From contig JABHSO010000128.1 in NCBI GenBank assembly GCA_018669845.1, forward strand, positions 1 through 56,722: a DNA stretch of 56,722 bases, in the 5' to 3' direction. Made by a program: the position numbers and the translations under genes. Shown in pieces: positions 19,065 through 27,988 of the stretch (the stretch's first letter is position 1; every line of letters begins with the position of its first letter). The DNA comes from Gammaproteobacteria bacterium (GTDB lineage: Bacteria > Pseudomonadota > Gammaproteobacteria > GCA-001735895). Below the pieces are notes generated by a model, which saw nothing but the letters and a program-made list of their open reading frames with translations, had not been told where the DNA came from and did no database searches.

Positions 19065-19718
19065 TTAAAGAGCTTTAAAAAATCGGTCCTGTCTGGGCAG
19101 GTAATAGTTATCGTAATTTAAAGAAAGAACAACATTACTTGAGCGTCCAACTATTTCGTTTCGAGGAATCAAACCAATAAAGCGGGAGTCGGCACTTTTA
19201 TCCCGATTATCACCGAGTGCAAGATAAAAGTTTTCAGGAATTTTAACGGGAGCAAAACTGGAAAATTTATTATTTGATGAATGCTGAAAACGGACACTGT
19301 GTTTTAGGCCCAGCAGGTCTTCAGTAATATCTGAAAATTGAGCTGTTTGTGAGTTTATTGTATAGGGTAAAATGTGATCATTTATTGATAGAGTATTGTT
19401 AAGCATTGAAACAATATCTCCTGGAATTCCGATGACTCGTTTTACCAGGCGTTTATCAGATTGTTCAGAATCAAAAATAATGATATCACCACGTTCCGGA
19501 TCTGCCAGTTTCACCATTGATACATGAGTAAATGGAAGGCGTAAGTCATAAGCCATTCTATTTACGAGAATTCTGTCACCTTCCATTATGGTGGGTTTCA
19601 TTGAACCGGTGGGAACGGTATTCCAGTCTGCAACCACACTTCGGAAAACAAACATTAGAAAAATAAACAGCACGAAAGATTTATTCTCTTTCCAAAAGTG
19701 AGATATGGATTGATTCAA
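19065..19718 (-). CDS. lepB: Signal peptidase I (LepB-like)
   Basis: A 217-residue type I signal peptidase with a single N-terminal membrane helix (about 13-32). The catalytic serine is S39 in VPTGSMKPT, and the general-base lysine is K93 in RLVKRVIGIPGD. The box LGDNRDKSADSR is near residue 167. It is shorter than E. coli LepB (324), which has two membrane helices and an extra beta domain, so it is a compact form; another lepB may exist elsewhere in the genome. It is convergent with potC (28-base gap) and divergent from the PA2779-like gene. Confidence 0.92.
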   Translation of the reverse strand: MNQSISHFWKENKSFVLFIFLMFVFRSVVADWNTVPTGSMKPTIMEGDRILVNRMAYDLRLPFTHVSMVKLADPERGDIIIFDSEQSDKRLVKRVIGIPGDIVSMLNNTLSINDHILPYTINSQTAQFSDITEDLLGLKHSVRFQHSSNNKFSSFAPVKIPENFYLALGDNRDKSADSRFIGLIPRNEIVGRSSNVVLSLNYDNYYLPRQDRFFKAL

Positions 19719-19811
19719 TGGTCTGACTCCTGTTAAATATTATAGTCAGTTAATTTTGACAGTTTATCGTTTAATAAATTCCATCATTTAAGCTAATAGT
19801 AGGTGAAAGTA

Positions 19812-20183
19812 ATGAAGAAAAATCGAGTATTAACGCTGTTATCCGTTGCCATTTTTATGTTTTTTGGGCTTCTACAAACCGCAAATGCAGGTATGGTTGG
19901 GTCTCAGCAATTATTACCCAAAATATCAGCACAGGTAAATGTGGGACAGATTCGTCTGGATATTCAAAATCAACTGGTTGATCTGGGAGTTGAACAACAA
20001 CAGGCAGAGAATCGTGTTGCAGCTATGACCGATAGTCAGATAGCAGAAATAAATCAAAAGATAAGTGAGTTACCTGCCGGTGCCTCTGCTGGTGGAGTAT
20101 TACTTACCATTTTTATTGTCTTAGTAATCACTGATGTTATAGGTGCAACGGATATTTTCCCGTTTATAAATTCGGTAAAGTAG
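19812..20183 (+). CDS. PA2779-family small membrane protein (DUF6627-like)
   Basis: A 123-residue protein with a signal peptide (about 1-26, ending TANA), a helical middle that includes QQQAENRVAAMTDSQI, and a hydrophobic C-terminus (96-111) ending DIFPFINSVK. It matches the PA2779 family, whose members are found directly before a PA2778-type cysteine peptidase. I start it at ATG 19812 because an AGGTGA ribosome-binding site lies just upstream; the frame also opens with GTG at 19803. A Gly-Gly pair (94-95) lies just before the membrane stretch; see the finding on a possible processing site. Function is unknown. Confidence 0.8.
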   Translation: MKKNRVLTLLSVAIFMFFGLLQTANAGMVGSQQLLPKISAQVNVGQIRLDIQNQLVDLGVEQQQAENRVAAMTDSQIAEINQKISELPAGASAGGVLLTIFIVLVITDVIGATDIFPFINSVK

Positions 20184-20194
20184 TTTAATAGTTA

Positions 20195-21136
20195 ATGAGA
20201 GTTTTAAAGCCCGGCTACCGAAGTTTAGCCGGGTTAGTTTTTATTATCCTAATCTCTGCCTGCACAACCCCAAAACAATCGATTGGTCTAAGAGAATCAA
20301 GACCTGATATTCCTGTTTTTGCAGAGTTAACATCCACTCCATTTTATCCACAGCGAGAATATCAATGTGGGCCAGCCGCTCTGGCTACTGTTATAAATTA
20401 TTCTGAAACTGTAACTACTCCCGATTTGCTGATTCCACAGGTATATATTCCGCAACTTAAAGGAACATTACAAATGGAAATGCTGGCTGCAAGTAGACGT
20501 TTAAATCGTATGGCCATAGAGCAAGATGGAAAACTGGAATCCATTCTAAAAGAAGTTGCCAATGGTACTCCAGTTCTGGTGATGCAGAACCTGGGATTGA
20601 AAGCCTATCCATTCTGGCACTATGCTGTTGTAGTTGGTTACGATCTTGATAAACAGGAAATTATTCTGCGCTCGGGTGAAATCAAAAGGTTGGTACGTTC
20701 TTTTTCAGTTTTTGAAAGAACCTGGAAACGTTCAAAATTCTGGTCTGTTGTCATCGTGCCTCCTGGAGTCATACCGGTTACAGTAAGTGCAGAAAAATAT
20801 AGTACAGCAGCTATAGCGTTTGAATTGTCTTCAACACTTAAATCAAGCCTTTTAGTTTATCAAAAGGGTATCCAGCGCTGGCCAGATAATTTTTTATTAC
20901 AAATGGGTTTTGGTAATATTTCATATGCATTACAAAATTATGCAGCTGCAGAAACTGCATTTACTACAGCAGCAACAATAAAACCGCTAAAGGCAGAAGC
21001 ATGGAATAATTTGGCTTATGCTCTGGTTAAACAGGGCAAAAAGAAAATGTCTTTAAATGCAGTGAATAAAGCTATTAAGATTGATCCTGAAAATGAGAAA
21101 TTTAGAAATAGTCTGGATGAAATTAAAAATATGTAG
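20195..21136 (+). CDS. PA2778-family C39-like cysteine peptidase lipoprotein with TPR
   Basis: A 313-residue lipoprotein (lipobox LISAC, Cys23). The catalytic cysteine C58 lies in REYQCGPAALA and the histidine H142 in FWHYAVVVGYD, forming a C39-like papain-fold core (about 45-190). The C-terminal 100 residues carry TPR-like helices (YQKGIQRWPDNFLLQMGFGN, AEAWNNLAYALVKQGK). The family occurs right behind PA2779-type genes, and here the gap is 11 bases. C39 domains normally trim double-glycine leaders, but no exported peptide target is proven here. It presumably acts on the periplasmic side of the envelope. Confidence 0.87.
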   Translation: MRVLKPGYRSLAGLVFIILISACTTPKQSIGLRESRPDIPVFAELTSTPFYPQREYQCGPAALATVINYSETVTTPDLLIPQVYIPQLKGTLQMEMLAASRRLNRMAIEQDGKLESILKEVANGTPVLVMQNLGLKAYPFWHYAVVVGYDLDKQEIILRSGEIKRLVRSFSVFERTWKRSKFWSVVIVPPGVIPVTVSAEKYSTAAIAFELSSTLKSSLLVYQKGIQRWPDNFLLQMGFGNISYALQNYAAAETAFTTAATIKPLKAEAWNNLAYALVKQGKKKMSLNAVNKAIKIDPENEKFRNSLDEIKNM

Positions 21137-21160
21137 TTAATAGAGTTTAAGAGCTCCATT

Positions 21161-21181
21161 TCCGTCTAAAATCATGACGGA
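21161..21181 (+). terminator. Weak hairpin after the PA2778-like gene
   Basis: TCCGTC (21161-21166) and GACGGA (21176-21181) make a 6-bp stem with a 9-base loop, followed by GGTTTTCC. It lies 25 bases after the stop. The short stem and short T-run make this only a possible terminator. Confidence 0.3.
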
Positions 21182-21191
21182 GGTTTTCCTG

Positions 21192-21278
21192 TTACATGCT
21201 TTCTCTGCCAGCTCCAAACAATGAACAAAGAAAGTATTTGTCACCAGCATCCATAACATTATCTCCATTCAGGTCGAT
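21192..21278 (-). pseudogene. EF-hand/dockerin-like C-terminal remnant
   Basis: Read on the minus strand, this 29-codon frame ends in a stop and contains a perfect calcium-loop pattern DLNGDNVMDAGD (acidic or Asn at loop positions 1, 3, 5, 9 and 12), followed by KYFLCSLFGAGRESM. It resembles the last repeat of a dockerin or EF-hand protein tail. An in-frame stop directly upstream at 21279-21281 cuts it off and there is no start, so it reads as a relic of a larger gene. The match is to a short motif, so chance is not excluded. Confidence 0.35.
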
Positions 21279-21316
21279 CTACCAGTACAGTATCATCCCG
21301 AAAATTTTATAAACTA

Positions 21317-22201
21317 TTAACTTTGATTTATATCTGACACACAGGAAAAATCAGACTGTTGAAGAAAGCTGATTAACCTGGCTGCATTCTCCTCAATCTT
21401 ATCAACGGAATCATGCCCAGCTCCATCAATTTCGATTAGAGAAATATGAGATTCAGGACAGTTGGTGATAATTGCACGAGCATCTTCAATGGGTACAGTG
21501 AAATCCTCTTTACCATGCACGAGTAGAACGGGGCAGCGAATATGGCAGACTGTATTCATTGGAGCGATATGTTGAAACTTTCGTCCTATAACCCATTCAA
21601 TATAACGAAAGATTAGCCATATAATAAAATCGGGCATGTGTATTTTTTTTAAGTGCCTCTTCATCATCCATTCCGTGTGAGCAAAAGCAGAAACACTCAT
21701 GACGGCATGAATATCATCGCGTTTAGAGGCTTCCAGTAATACAGCACCGGCACCTACCGAGTGACCTAATAATGCAATTTTATTGGTTTTATCAGGGTGA
21801 TGTATTTTTAACCAGTTTATAGAGCTGTCTAAATCTTCTGCAAATCTGGGCATGGAAGAAACTGAGCCAGAGTCACTATTACCATGGTTCCTGGTATCAA
21901 TAAGTAAAACATTTAGGCCTGCACGATGGAAAGGCAAACCAATGGGTAGCATGAGTTCAGCATTGCCGCCCCATCCGTGTAATAAAATAATAGTTTCATT
22001 TGAATTTTTTACGGGTAATAACCAGGCAAATAATTTTTTCCCAGAAACAGTAGGAATTACAGCTTCTTCAAATTTAATACCGAAATCTTTAGGGCTACCT
22101 ATTTCCCGGTTTCTGGGTGCACGAAATCCTAAATGAACGATAAGCAGAATTAGTGCAACAATAATGAAGGTGATCAGTAATGGGACAAGCAGATAGGTCA
22201 C
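21317..22201 (-). CDS. Alpha/beta hydrolase with N-terminal membrane anchor
   Basis: A 294-residue serine hydrolase. An N-terminal membrane helix (about 3-25) is followed by the alpha/beta-hydrolase fold. The oxyanion region is LLHGWGGNAELM, the nucleophile is S148 in GHSVG, the acid is D233 in HGKEDFTVP, and the histidine is H263 in GAGHDS. The family includes serine aminopeptidase-like and carboxylesterase-like members, so the substrate is not set. The gene follows the ATP-grasp gene on the same strand with a 10-base gap, suggesting co-transcription. Confidence 0.85.
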   Translation of the reverse strand: MTYLLVPLLITFIIVALILLIVHLGFRAPRNREIGSPKDFGIKFEEAVIPTVSGKKLFAWLLPVKNSNETIILLHGWGGNAELMLPIGLPFHRAGLNVLLIDTRNHGNSDSGSVSSMPRFAEDLDSSINWLKIHHPDKTNKIALLGHSVGAGAVLLEASKRDDIHAVMSVSAFAHTEWMMKRHLKKIHMPDFIIWLIFRYIEWVIGRKFQHIAPMNTVCHIRCPVLLVHGKEDFTVPIEDARAIITNCPESHISLIEIDGAGHDSVDKIEENAARLISFLQQSDFSCVSDINQS

Positions 22202-22211
22202 GATTATTCTC

Positions 22212-23387
22212 TTATTTTCTAATAGTTATAAACTCTTTCAAATCAGAGTTCAGTATATTTATAAGCTCACTAAAATTATTGTCTCTGGTTTCGGTGAAAA
22301 GAAAGCCAAATACAGGATAATTTTTATAGTTTATTTTTCTTAGTTCAAGTGGACTTTCAAAGTTTGACTGTAATTTTTCATAATCAAAAGACAGGATTAT
22401 TTCATCTTCTATTCCGCTAGAATTATCCAGCACAATAATACTGAATAATTTTCCTTCTTTGTCTTTTAAAAGTTCAGGCCAGTTGGGTTTAAGTTGTGAA
22501 TAATAATACTGATAAGGATTAAAACCGTAGGCCAGGTAAGTGACATCTGCTGTAGTGCACCAGCCACCGAAGCGCATCGGATTGACCTCGATGGGTAATA
22601 AGTTTCCTTTAATATCACGTCGTAATTCAATGTGTACAGGAAAGTTTTTTACGCCAGATAATGCCCCTATTTTGTTTATAAAAACTGTAAACTCTTGCAG
22701 GTTATTTTTGATTATTTTCTCAGAAGTAATATAAACCCGGTCACTGACATCGGTATCAGAAGAAAAGACATGTTTAAAAATTCCTACAATGACAGCTTTA
22801 CCTTCCGCATTAAAGTAGGCATCAATAGCAAACTCTTCACCCTCAATAATTTGTTCTATAATGAAATCGCTAGTACCCATCACTTGTTGTGGATATAAAT
22901 CTTTTATCTGAAGCATTTCAGCGTTAATCAAATCAATAGTGTTTAACCATTGATGGTGACTCGAAACTTTATAAACTCCCATACTAAAAAACCCTACGGT
23001 AGGTTTTATGATGAAAGGCAATGGCACTTCATCAAAATTCAGCGCTGTAAAATTATTACTGCTAATTTTTTTGTAATAAAAATCAGGGAATAGGGTTTTG
23101 GTTAATTCTCTAAATTTAAATTTATCTTTAAACAGATCAATCTTATCTGGAAGGTCGTTGTGCGAAAGGTGTTGAGAAATCCAGCCAATTGAGTTTTCAG
23201 AAATAGTATAAATACTGGTATTTGGATTATTTTTGTACTGTTTAATTGCAGTATCTTCATTGACTAAACTTGTGCCTTCATAAAGAGTAAATTTTTTAGC
23301 GCTCTCAGTGTCAACAATGGGAATATTAAAGTCTTTAACAGTTTTCTTAAAAAATTCTGATACGTATGGTTTATCAATTAAAAACAT
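22212..23387 (-). CDS. ATP-grasp family protein
   Basis: A 391-residue ATP-grasp fold protein. The lysine K128 in PLPFIIKPTVGFFSMG and the acidic segment FIIEQIIEGEEFAIDAY (about 175-191) bind ATP; magnesium ligands are in LLPIEVNPMRFGG (E267, N269). It has no recognisable substrate domain and an atypical N-terminal region (about 1-120). ATP-grasp enzymes ligate an acid to an amine or other nucleophile. The co-directional hydrolase downstream (10-base gap) suggests a small biosynthetic or modification unit. The acceptor substrate is unknown. Confidence 0.75.
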   Translation of the reverse strand: MFLIDKPYVSEFFKKTVKDFNIPIVDTESAKKFTLYEGTSLVNEDTAIKQYKNNPNTSIYTISENSIGWISQHLSHNDLPDKIDLFKDKFKFRELTKTLFPDFYYKKISSNNFTALNFDEVPLPFIIKPTVGFFSMGVYKVSSHHQWLNTIDLINAEMLQIKDLYPQQVMGTSDFIIEQIIEGEEFAIDAYFNAEGKAVIVGIFKHVFSSDTDVSDRVYITSEKIIKNNLQEFTVFINKIGALSGVKNFPVHIELRRDIKGNLLPIEVNPMRFGGWCTTADVTYLAYGFNPYQYYYSQLKPNWPELLKDKEGKLFSIIVLDNSSGIEDEIILSFDYEKLQSNFESPLELRKINYKNYPVFGFLFTETRDNNFSELINILNSDLKEFITIRK

Positions 23388-23436
23388 AATTGCATTTTTG
23401 AAATGTGCTTAATGTTGAATGTTTGGGGCCTTATGG

Positions 23437-24075
23437 TTATTTCTGAGTGGTCGCAGCCAGTGCTAATCCAAAACCAATAAATATGGCACCAAAAGTTTTT
23501 CCAATGAATTTCTCTAGTTTCAATCCACCAGAGCTACGAAAGACTTTTGACGCCATGATTGCATACCCGAGTAAACTGCAGAATGACAACAGCATAAATA
23601 TTGAGACCAGGGTTATAAATTGATATTTGAGGGGTGAAGCAGAATCGATAAATTGAGGAAACAGGGCGGTGGTAAAAGCTATGGCTTTAGGGTTACTTAA
23701 AGAAATGAATAAACCTTGAAGAAATAGTTTATAGGATGATATTACTGAATTCTTTTGATCAGAGAGAGGCGTATTTTCTGGTTTAAAATTAAGTCCCCTT
23801 TTCCATAGTTTGATACCCAGATAAATCAGGTAACAGGCCCCAATAATTTTCACCAGGAAAAATATTGGGGCTGAGTAGAGAACAAATGTACTCAGTCCAA
23901 GAATAGACAGCAGAGACATGAAAAACAGGCCTGTTATATTGCCTAAAATAGTTAATATTGTTTTTTGCACACCGAAGTTCATGCTGTTGGTTGATACCAG
24001 CATAATGGCTGGACCAGGTGTAATAGTTGCGATAAATGCAATGGTTGAAAAAATGATCAGGTTTTCAGGGCTCAT
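23437..24075 (-). CDS. LysE/RhtB-family amino acid exporter
   Basis: A 212-residue membrane protein with about six helices and the family start TIAFIATITPGPAIMLV (the PGP motif), plus LFISLSNPKAIAFTTALFPQFI. LysE/RhtB proteins export amino acids or similar small molecules across the inner membrane. The substrate cannot be told. It lies on the same strand as the ATP-grasp gene, 49 bases upstream of it, and is divergent from the two-domain kinase gene. Confidence 0.88.
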   Translation of the reverse strand: MSPENLIIFSTIAFIATITPGPAIMLVSTNSMNFGVQKTILTILGNITGLFFMSLLSILGLSTFVLYSAPIFFLVKIIGACYLIYLGIKLWKRGLNFKPENTPLSDQKNSVISSYKLFLQGLFISLSNPKAIAFTTALFPQFIDSASPLKYQFITLVSIFMLLSFCSLLGYAIMASKVFRSSGGLKLEKFIGKTFGAIFIGFGLALAATTQK

Positions 24076-24171
24076 GAGTGGTAAAAATATTTAACAGGCA
24101 GTAATAGTATTCTTCATTAAAAAGCATTATAACTGATCCATTAATGAATCGTTTCTGATAATAAACCTTTA

Positions 24172-25737
24172 ATGAAATTTGATATATCAAAAATGTTGCA
24201 TGCGGATGTGTACGATCATCCAGTCAAGGCTATAGAACTGATAGAAACACATATTTCCTGGGTTGTGTTAACAGGTGATTATGCTTACAAAATAAAAAAA
24301 TCAGTAAATTTTGGGTTCCTTGATTTTTCTACATTAGCCAAAAGACAGCATTATTGTAAACAGGAAGTAAAACTAAATAGTCGGCTTACCACGAATGTAT
24401 ATATTGATATTGTATCCATTTCAAAGAAACACAATAAGTTGCTTATCTCGAATACTGATGTGATTGAATATGCTATAAAAATGAGGCAGTTTCCTCAATC
24501 TGCTCAACTAGATAACATGCTTGCAGCAGGTCAACTCAATGTCAGCCATGTGGATGCTATATCAAAGCTTGTTGCTGAATTTCATCAGAGTGCACAGGTT
24601 GCCGATGAAACTTCACCTTTTGGTGACCCTGAAGCCGTGTATCGACCCGTAGCAGAAAACTTCAACCAAATAAAACAGCAACTGAATACAAAGGTTTATG
24701 ATGACATTCTTACTGAACTGAATTTATGGAGTGACTCAACTTTTAATCATCTGAAGACTGTTTTTACTCAACGTAAACGACAAGGATTTATTCGAGAGTG
24801 TCATGGAGATATGCATTTACGTAATCTGGTCTGGTTGGGAGACAGGACTAAACTTGAAATTGACAAGGGTCCGATGGCTTTTGACTGTATTGAGTTTAAT
24901 GAGTCTTTACGCTGGATAGATGTAATCAGTGAAGTGGCTTTTCTGGTGATGGATTTACAGGATCGAAAACAGTTTCAACTTGCTAACAGGTTTATAAATA
25001 GCTATCTCGAAAGAACGGGTGATTATGCAGGTTTATCAATTTTACCTTTTTATCTTTGTTACCGGGCGATGGTGCGGGCCAAGGTTGCCATTTTGCGTCT
25101 TCAGCAAGAGGGACTTTCTGAAGAAGAAAAAATTCAGTTGTTTGAAGAATTTGAAACCTATCTTGAGCTGGCTAAAGACTATAGTCACCCTCCAAAAGTA
25201 AAACTGATTATTATGCGAGGTGTATCAGCCTCGGGAAAAAGTACGGTGTCTCAGTTGCTAGTCGATAATTTGGGTGCGATTCGGCTTCGGTCAGATGTAG
25301 AGCGTAAGCGATTAGATGATGCCGATAAAAGCCAAAGAGTACCGAATAAAATTAATACTGGCCTGTATTCAGAAAATATTTCTGAGAAAACATATGCCAA
25401 ATTACTATTACTGGCTTCGCAAACTATTGAAGCGGGATTTAATGTTATTGTTGATGCAGCATTCCTGAAGTATGAACAGCGAAAAGATTTTCAGATATTG
25501 GCTAAAAGTCTGGGTATTGAATTCATTATAGTTGAACTGACAGCTCCAGTAGAAACATTGAAACAACGCATTATAGCCAGGAAAAATGATGTTTCTGATG
25601 CAGATCTGGAGGTACTTGAGTTCCAGCTGAAAAACTGGGAACCACTACATAAAGAAGAAAAGCTGAATACTATTTCTGCAAATAATCTTAAGCCTGAAGA
25701 AATAATCAAATTGATCGATAGCCTTGCTTTTTCTTAA
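24172..25737 (+). CDS. Two-domain protein: APH-like kinase fused to P-loop ATPase
   Basis: A 521-residue fusion. The N-terminal half (1-330) is an aminoglycoside-phosphotransferase-like fold with the catalytic loop HGDMHLRN (H211-N218) and a metal-binding aspartate in FDCIEFN. The C-terminal half (about 343-521) is a P-loop kinase with Walker A GVSASGKS (350-357). This combination is a known bacterial family annotated as bifunctional phosphotransferase/ATP-binding; natural substrates are not established and antibiotic resistance should not be assumed. It reads to a stop just before the second palindromic element (25744-25810). Confidence 0.82.
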   Translation: MKFDISKMLHADVYDHPVKAIELIETHISWVVLTGDYAYKIKKSVNFGFLDFSTLAKRQHYCKQEVKLNSRLTTNVYIDIVSISKKHNKLLISNTDVIEYAIKMRQFPQSAQLDNMLAAGQLNVSHVDAISKLVAEFHQSAQVADETSPFGDPEAVYRPVAENFNQIKQQLNTKVYDDILTELNLWSDSTFNHLKTVFTQRKRQGFIRECHGDMHLRNLVWLGDRTKLEIDKGPMAFDCIEFNESLRWIDVISEVAFLVMDLQDRKQFQLANRFINSYLERTGDYAGLSILPFYLCYRAMVRAKVAILRLQQEGLSEEEKIQLFEEFETYLELAKDYSHPPKVKLIIMRGVSASGKSTVSQLLVDNLGAIRLRSDVERKRLDDADKSQRVPNKINTGLYSENISEKTYAKLLLLASQTIEAGFNVIVDAAFLKYEQRKDFQILAKSLGIEFIIVELTAPVETLKQRIIARKNDVSDADLEVLEFQLKNWEPLHKEEKLNTISANNLKPEEIIKLIDSLAFS

Positions 25738-25743
25738 TCTTTC

Positions 25744-25810
25744 GTAGGGTGTGCCGTGCGCCCCAATGAATTTAACTACCAACACCAATGGTGCGTGGGG
25801 CGCACCCTAC
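25744..25810. repeat. GTAGGGTG...CACCCTAC palindromic element, copy 2
   Basis: A 67-bp imperfect palindrome that starts 6 bases after the preceding stop. The left arm GTAGGGTGTGCCGTGCG and the right arm CACCCTAC with GGTGCGTGGGGCG pair over most of their length. The right arm matches the 3' arm of the 12801-12877 element. It could fold into a strong hairpin at the 3' end of the upstream gene. Confidence 0.7.
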
Positions 25811-26087
25811 CGGTAACTTCAACTATTCCCTGTTAGTAAGTTTTCTGATGGTAAAAAGTGTGGAAAAACCGGCCTAGATCAACTAACTACCATATATTTT
25901 GTTTTAGAGACCACTAGTTTTGCTTATATTTAACCAGTTCACAAAATTCGCAGTATAGTTTGACTATATTAATTAAGCTTGTCTTTCAGTCGTTGATTAA
26001 AAACTCTGGAATTCCAGTCTTCTAGTGTATTTGTGCAGAGTTCGCGATACCTGTCGTTAACTTAATTTTTTGGAGCTGTTTATCGCT
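25811..26087. other. Intergenic region before the KAP-type gene, no gene seen
   Basis: About 280 bases between the palindromic element and the KAP NTPase start. I found no convincing gene, terminator or operator. A minus-strand open frame at 25969-26061 is only 30 codons. The region must hold the promoter of the KAP-type gene, but no clear -35/-10 pair stands out. Confidence 0.4.
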
Positions 26088-27950
26088 ATGTCCTTTCCAG
26101 GGAATAATATTCACCATAATTTATTTGGATTACCTACCTCTTTAAGAGATAGTAAAACTTCAAAATATGAAATTATTTCTGCCATAAAAGCATACCTCGA
26201 TAGGTCTAATACTCAGTATGCTGTCATGATTGATGGTGAATGGGGAACAGGAAAGACGTACTTCTATAAGTCTGAAATAAAACCACTGGTTGGTGATTAT
26301 GAAGCTATTTATATTTCATTATTTGGATTAAAGACAATTCAGGATATTGAAGATGAAATATTTAAAACCATTTCCCTGCAACAAGCCGGCAGTGAAAAAA
26401 CTCACAAAGGCATTCTCAGTTTATACCCGGAAATCCTCGAAGACGTAAAGATTGGCGGTTCGGGTTATGCTGTCCAATTTTTAATAAACCAATGGAAAGA
26501 GAATTCTAGAAGAAATAATACACCTTTTGTACTTTGCCTCGATGACCTTGAAAGATGGGAAGGTAATTTCAATATTTGTTTATCCTATATCAATAAACTT
26601 GTTGAACATGAAAATGCCAAATGTATTTTAATTGGAAATTTAAAGGCTCTTGAACAGGAAGATCAAAAAGGATTCGAAAAAGCTAAGGATAAATCGATAG
26701 GGCATATTTACAAACTAGAGAATAAAATAGATGTAGTTTTTACGGCTGCTCTAAGCTTAATAAATTTTAAAAATGTAACCTCGCATAATTTTATCAAAAC
26801 ATTGATTAATGAAAATTATTATCAATTATCGAATATTTTAAATCAGGCAAAATATAAAAATATCAGAACAATTGCCGAAGCCATTCAGTTATACGAATAT
26901 ATATTTAATAAAAACCCAATATCTTTCACTTCCTCCAAAAGCCTGGCTTTTAGCTATTTTTGTTCCTTGCTGGCCACACTGATTTTATTTAAAAAGTACT
27001 TCATAAATCATGACGTAAGAGAGAAATTATTGAATGGCTATAATTCCACTAATCAGGGTTATGCTTTTTTAAATGAATTAGGATATTTTGATGAGAATGA
27101 AATTGACTATATAACCAATGAATCTAAATTTTTACTTGAAGTAATTTTTTCAAGAGCGGATAAAATTTCATTAACCGGTTTATTCAGTATCGTCAAAAAA
27201 GGTTTTTATTGTGAAAAGGATTTTGAAGGTGATTTTCAAAAGTGGGGAACTGATAGTGCTTATGAAATTTATCTGGATACACCCTCGTTCTATCATCTGG
27301 AAGATTCCTTAGTTTCTAAAATTATTGATGAGGTTATCGAATCAATTTTTGTTAAAAAAGAAATTACAAATCCTGCAACTTTATTATTATTAACTGAGCA
27401 TCTAACCAGTGATATTCAACTGGGTGTAATAGATCTTGATTTTGATGAAACAAAATTAAAAATTGTTCAGATATTCAAAGAGCTATATCAAAAAGGGTTA
27501 ATTGATAAAGCAATAATTTATGATTTGAATTTTGGTAGTAACCGCTTTATTCATTGTCAGGATATCTATGAAATAGTACAAGACCTGAATAAACATTATA
27601 TTAATGATATTGATAATCATAACTTATCAAATTTCTGGTTAGAAATAAAAAGTAAACCAGGTGAAGGAATGAAGCTTCTTGAGAAATTTAAAAATGAGCC
27701 TATTTTTTCAATTTATTATAATCCGCAGGAAGTTATTGATGCTCTTATCCAGTTCAGTAATTCACAACTCTTTGAGTTAATTTCATGGTTACATGCCAGA
27801 AACAAAAGTTCTGAAAGTAGAGCAGTGGTTATCCAGGAAATGGAGCAGGCATATAATATTGGAGAAGCTATTAATTATATATATCAGAATAAATTTGGCA
27901 TGCAGGCTGGCCATTTAAAGAAAATAGCTAAGCAATTAATGCATAATTAA
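26088..27950 (+). CDS. KAP-type P-loop NTPase
   Basis: A 620-residue protein with an N-terminal NTPase of the KAP class: Walker A GEWGTGKT at 50-57 and Walker B VLCLDDLE at 148-155. Many KAP proteins have two membrane helices inserted in the NTPase; here only one plausible hydrophobic stretch (about 285-305) is seen. The C-terminal 300 residues are helical, with no family recognised. I start at ATG 26088, with a GGAG stretch 12 bases before; an in-frame TTG at 26070 also exists. KAP NTPases include the phage-exclusion protein PifA of the F plasmid, so a defence role is possible but unproven. It is a single gene in a gene-poor pocket. Confidence 0.75.
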   Translation: MSFPGNNIHHNLFGLPTSLRDSKTSKYEIISAIKAYLDRSNTQYAVMIDGEWGTGKTYFYKSEIKPLVGDYEAIYISLFGLKTIQDIEDEIFKTISLQQAGSEKTHKGILSLYPEILEDVKIGGSGYAVQFLINQWKENSRRNNTPFVLCLDDLERWEGNFNICLSYINKLVEHENAKCILIGNLKALEQEDQKGFEKAKDKSIGHIYKLENKIDVVFTAALSLINFKNVTSHNFIKTLINENYYQLSNILNQAKYKNIRTIAEAIQLYEYIFNKNPISFTSSKSLAFSYFCSLLATLILFKKYFINHDVREKLLNGYNSTNQGYAFLNELGYFDENEIDYITNESKFLLEVIFSRADKISLTGLFSIVKKGFYCEKDFEGDFQKWGTDSAYEIYLDTPSFYHLEDSLVSKIIDEVIESIFVKKEITNPATLLLLTEHLTSDIQLGVIDLDFDETKLKIVQIFKELYQKGLIDKAIIYDLNFGSNRFIHCQDIYEIVQDLNKHYINDIDNHNLSNFWLEIKSKPGEGMKLLEKFKNEPIFSIYYNPQEVIDALIQFSNSQLFELISWLHARNKSSESRAVVIQEMEQAYNIGEAINYIYQNKFGMQAGHLKKIAKQLMHN

Positions 27951-27988
27951 AATTTGGGATGATTTAAATCTACTGGCGATCATAATAT

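Noticed and set aside
25969..26061. Minus-strand 30-codon frame with a protein-like look (YRELCTNTLEDWN)
   Set aside because: Too short; a stop lies directly upstream and there is no start or known match, so chance is as likely.
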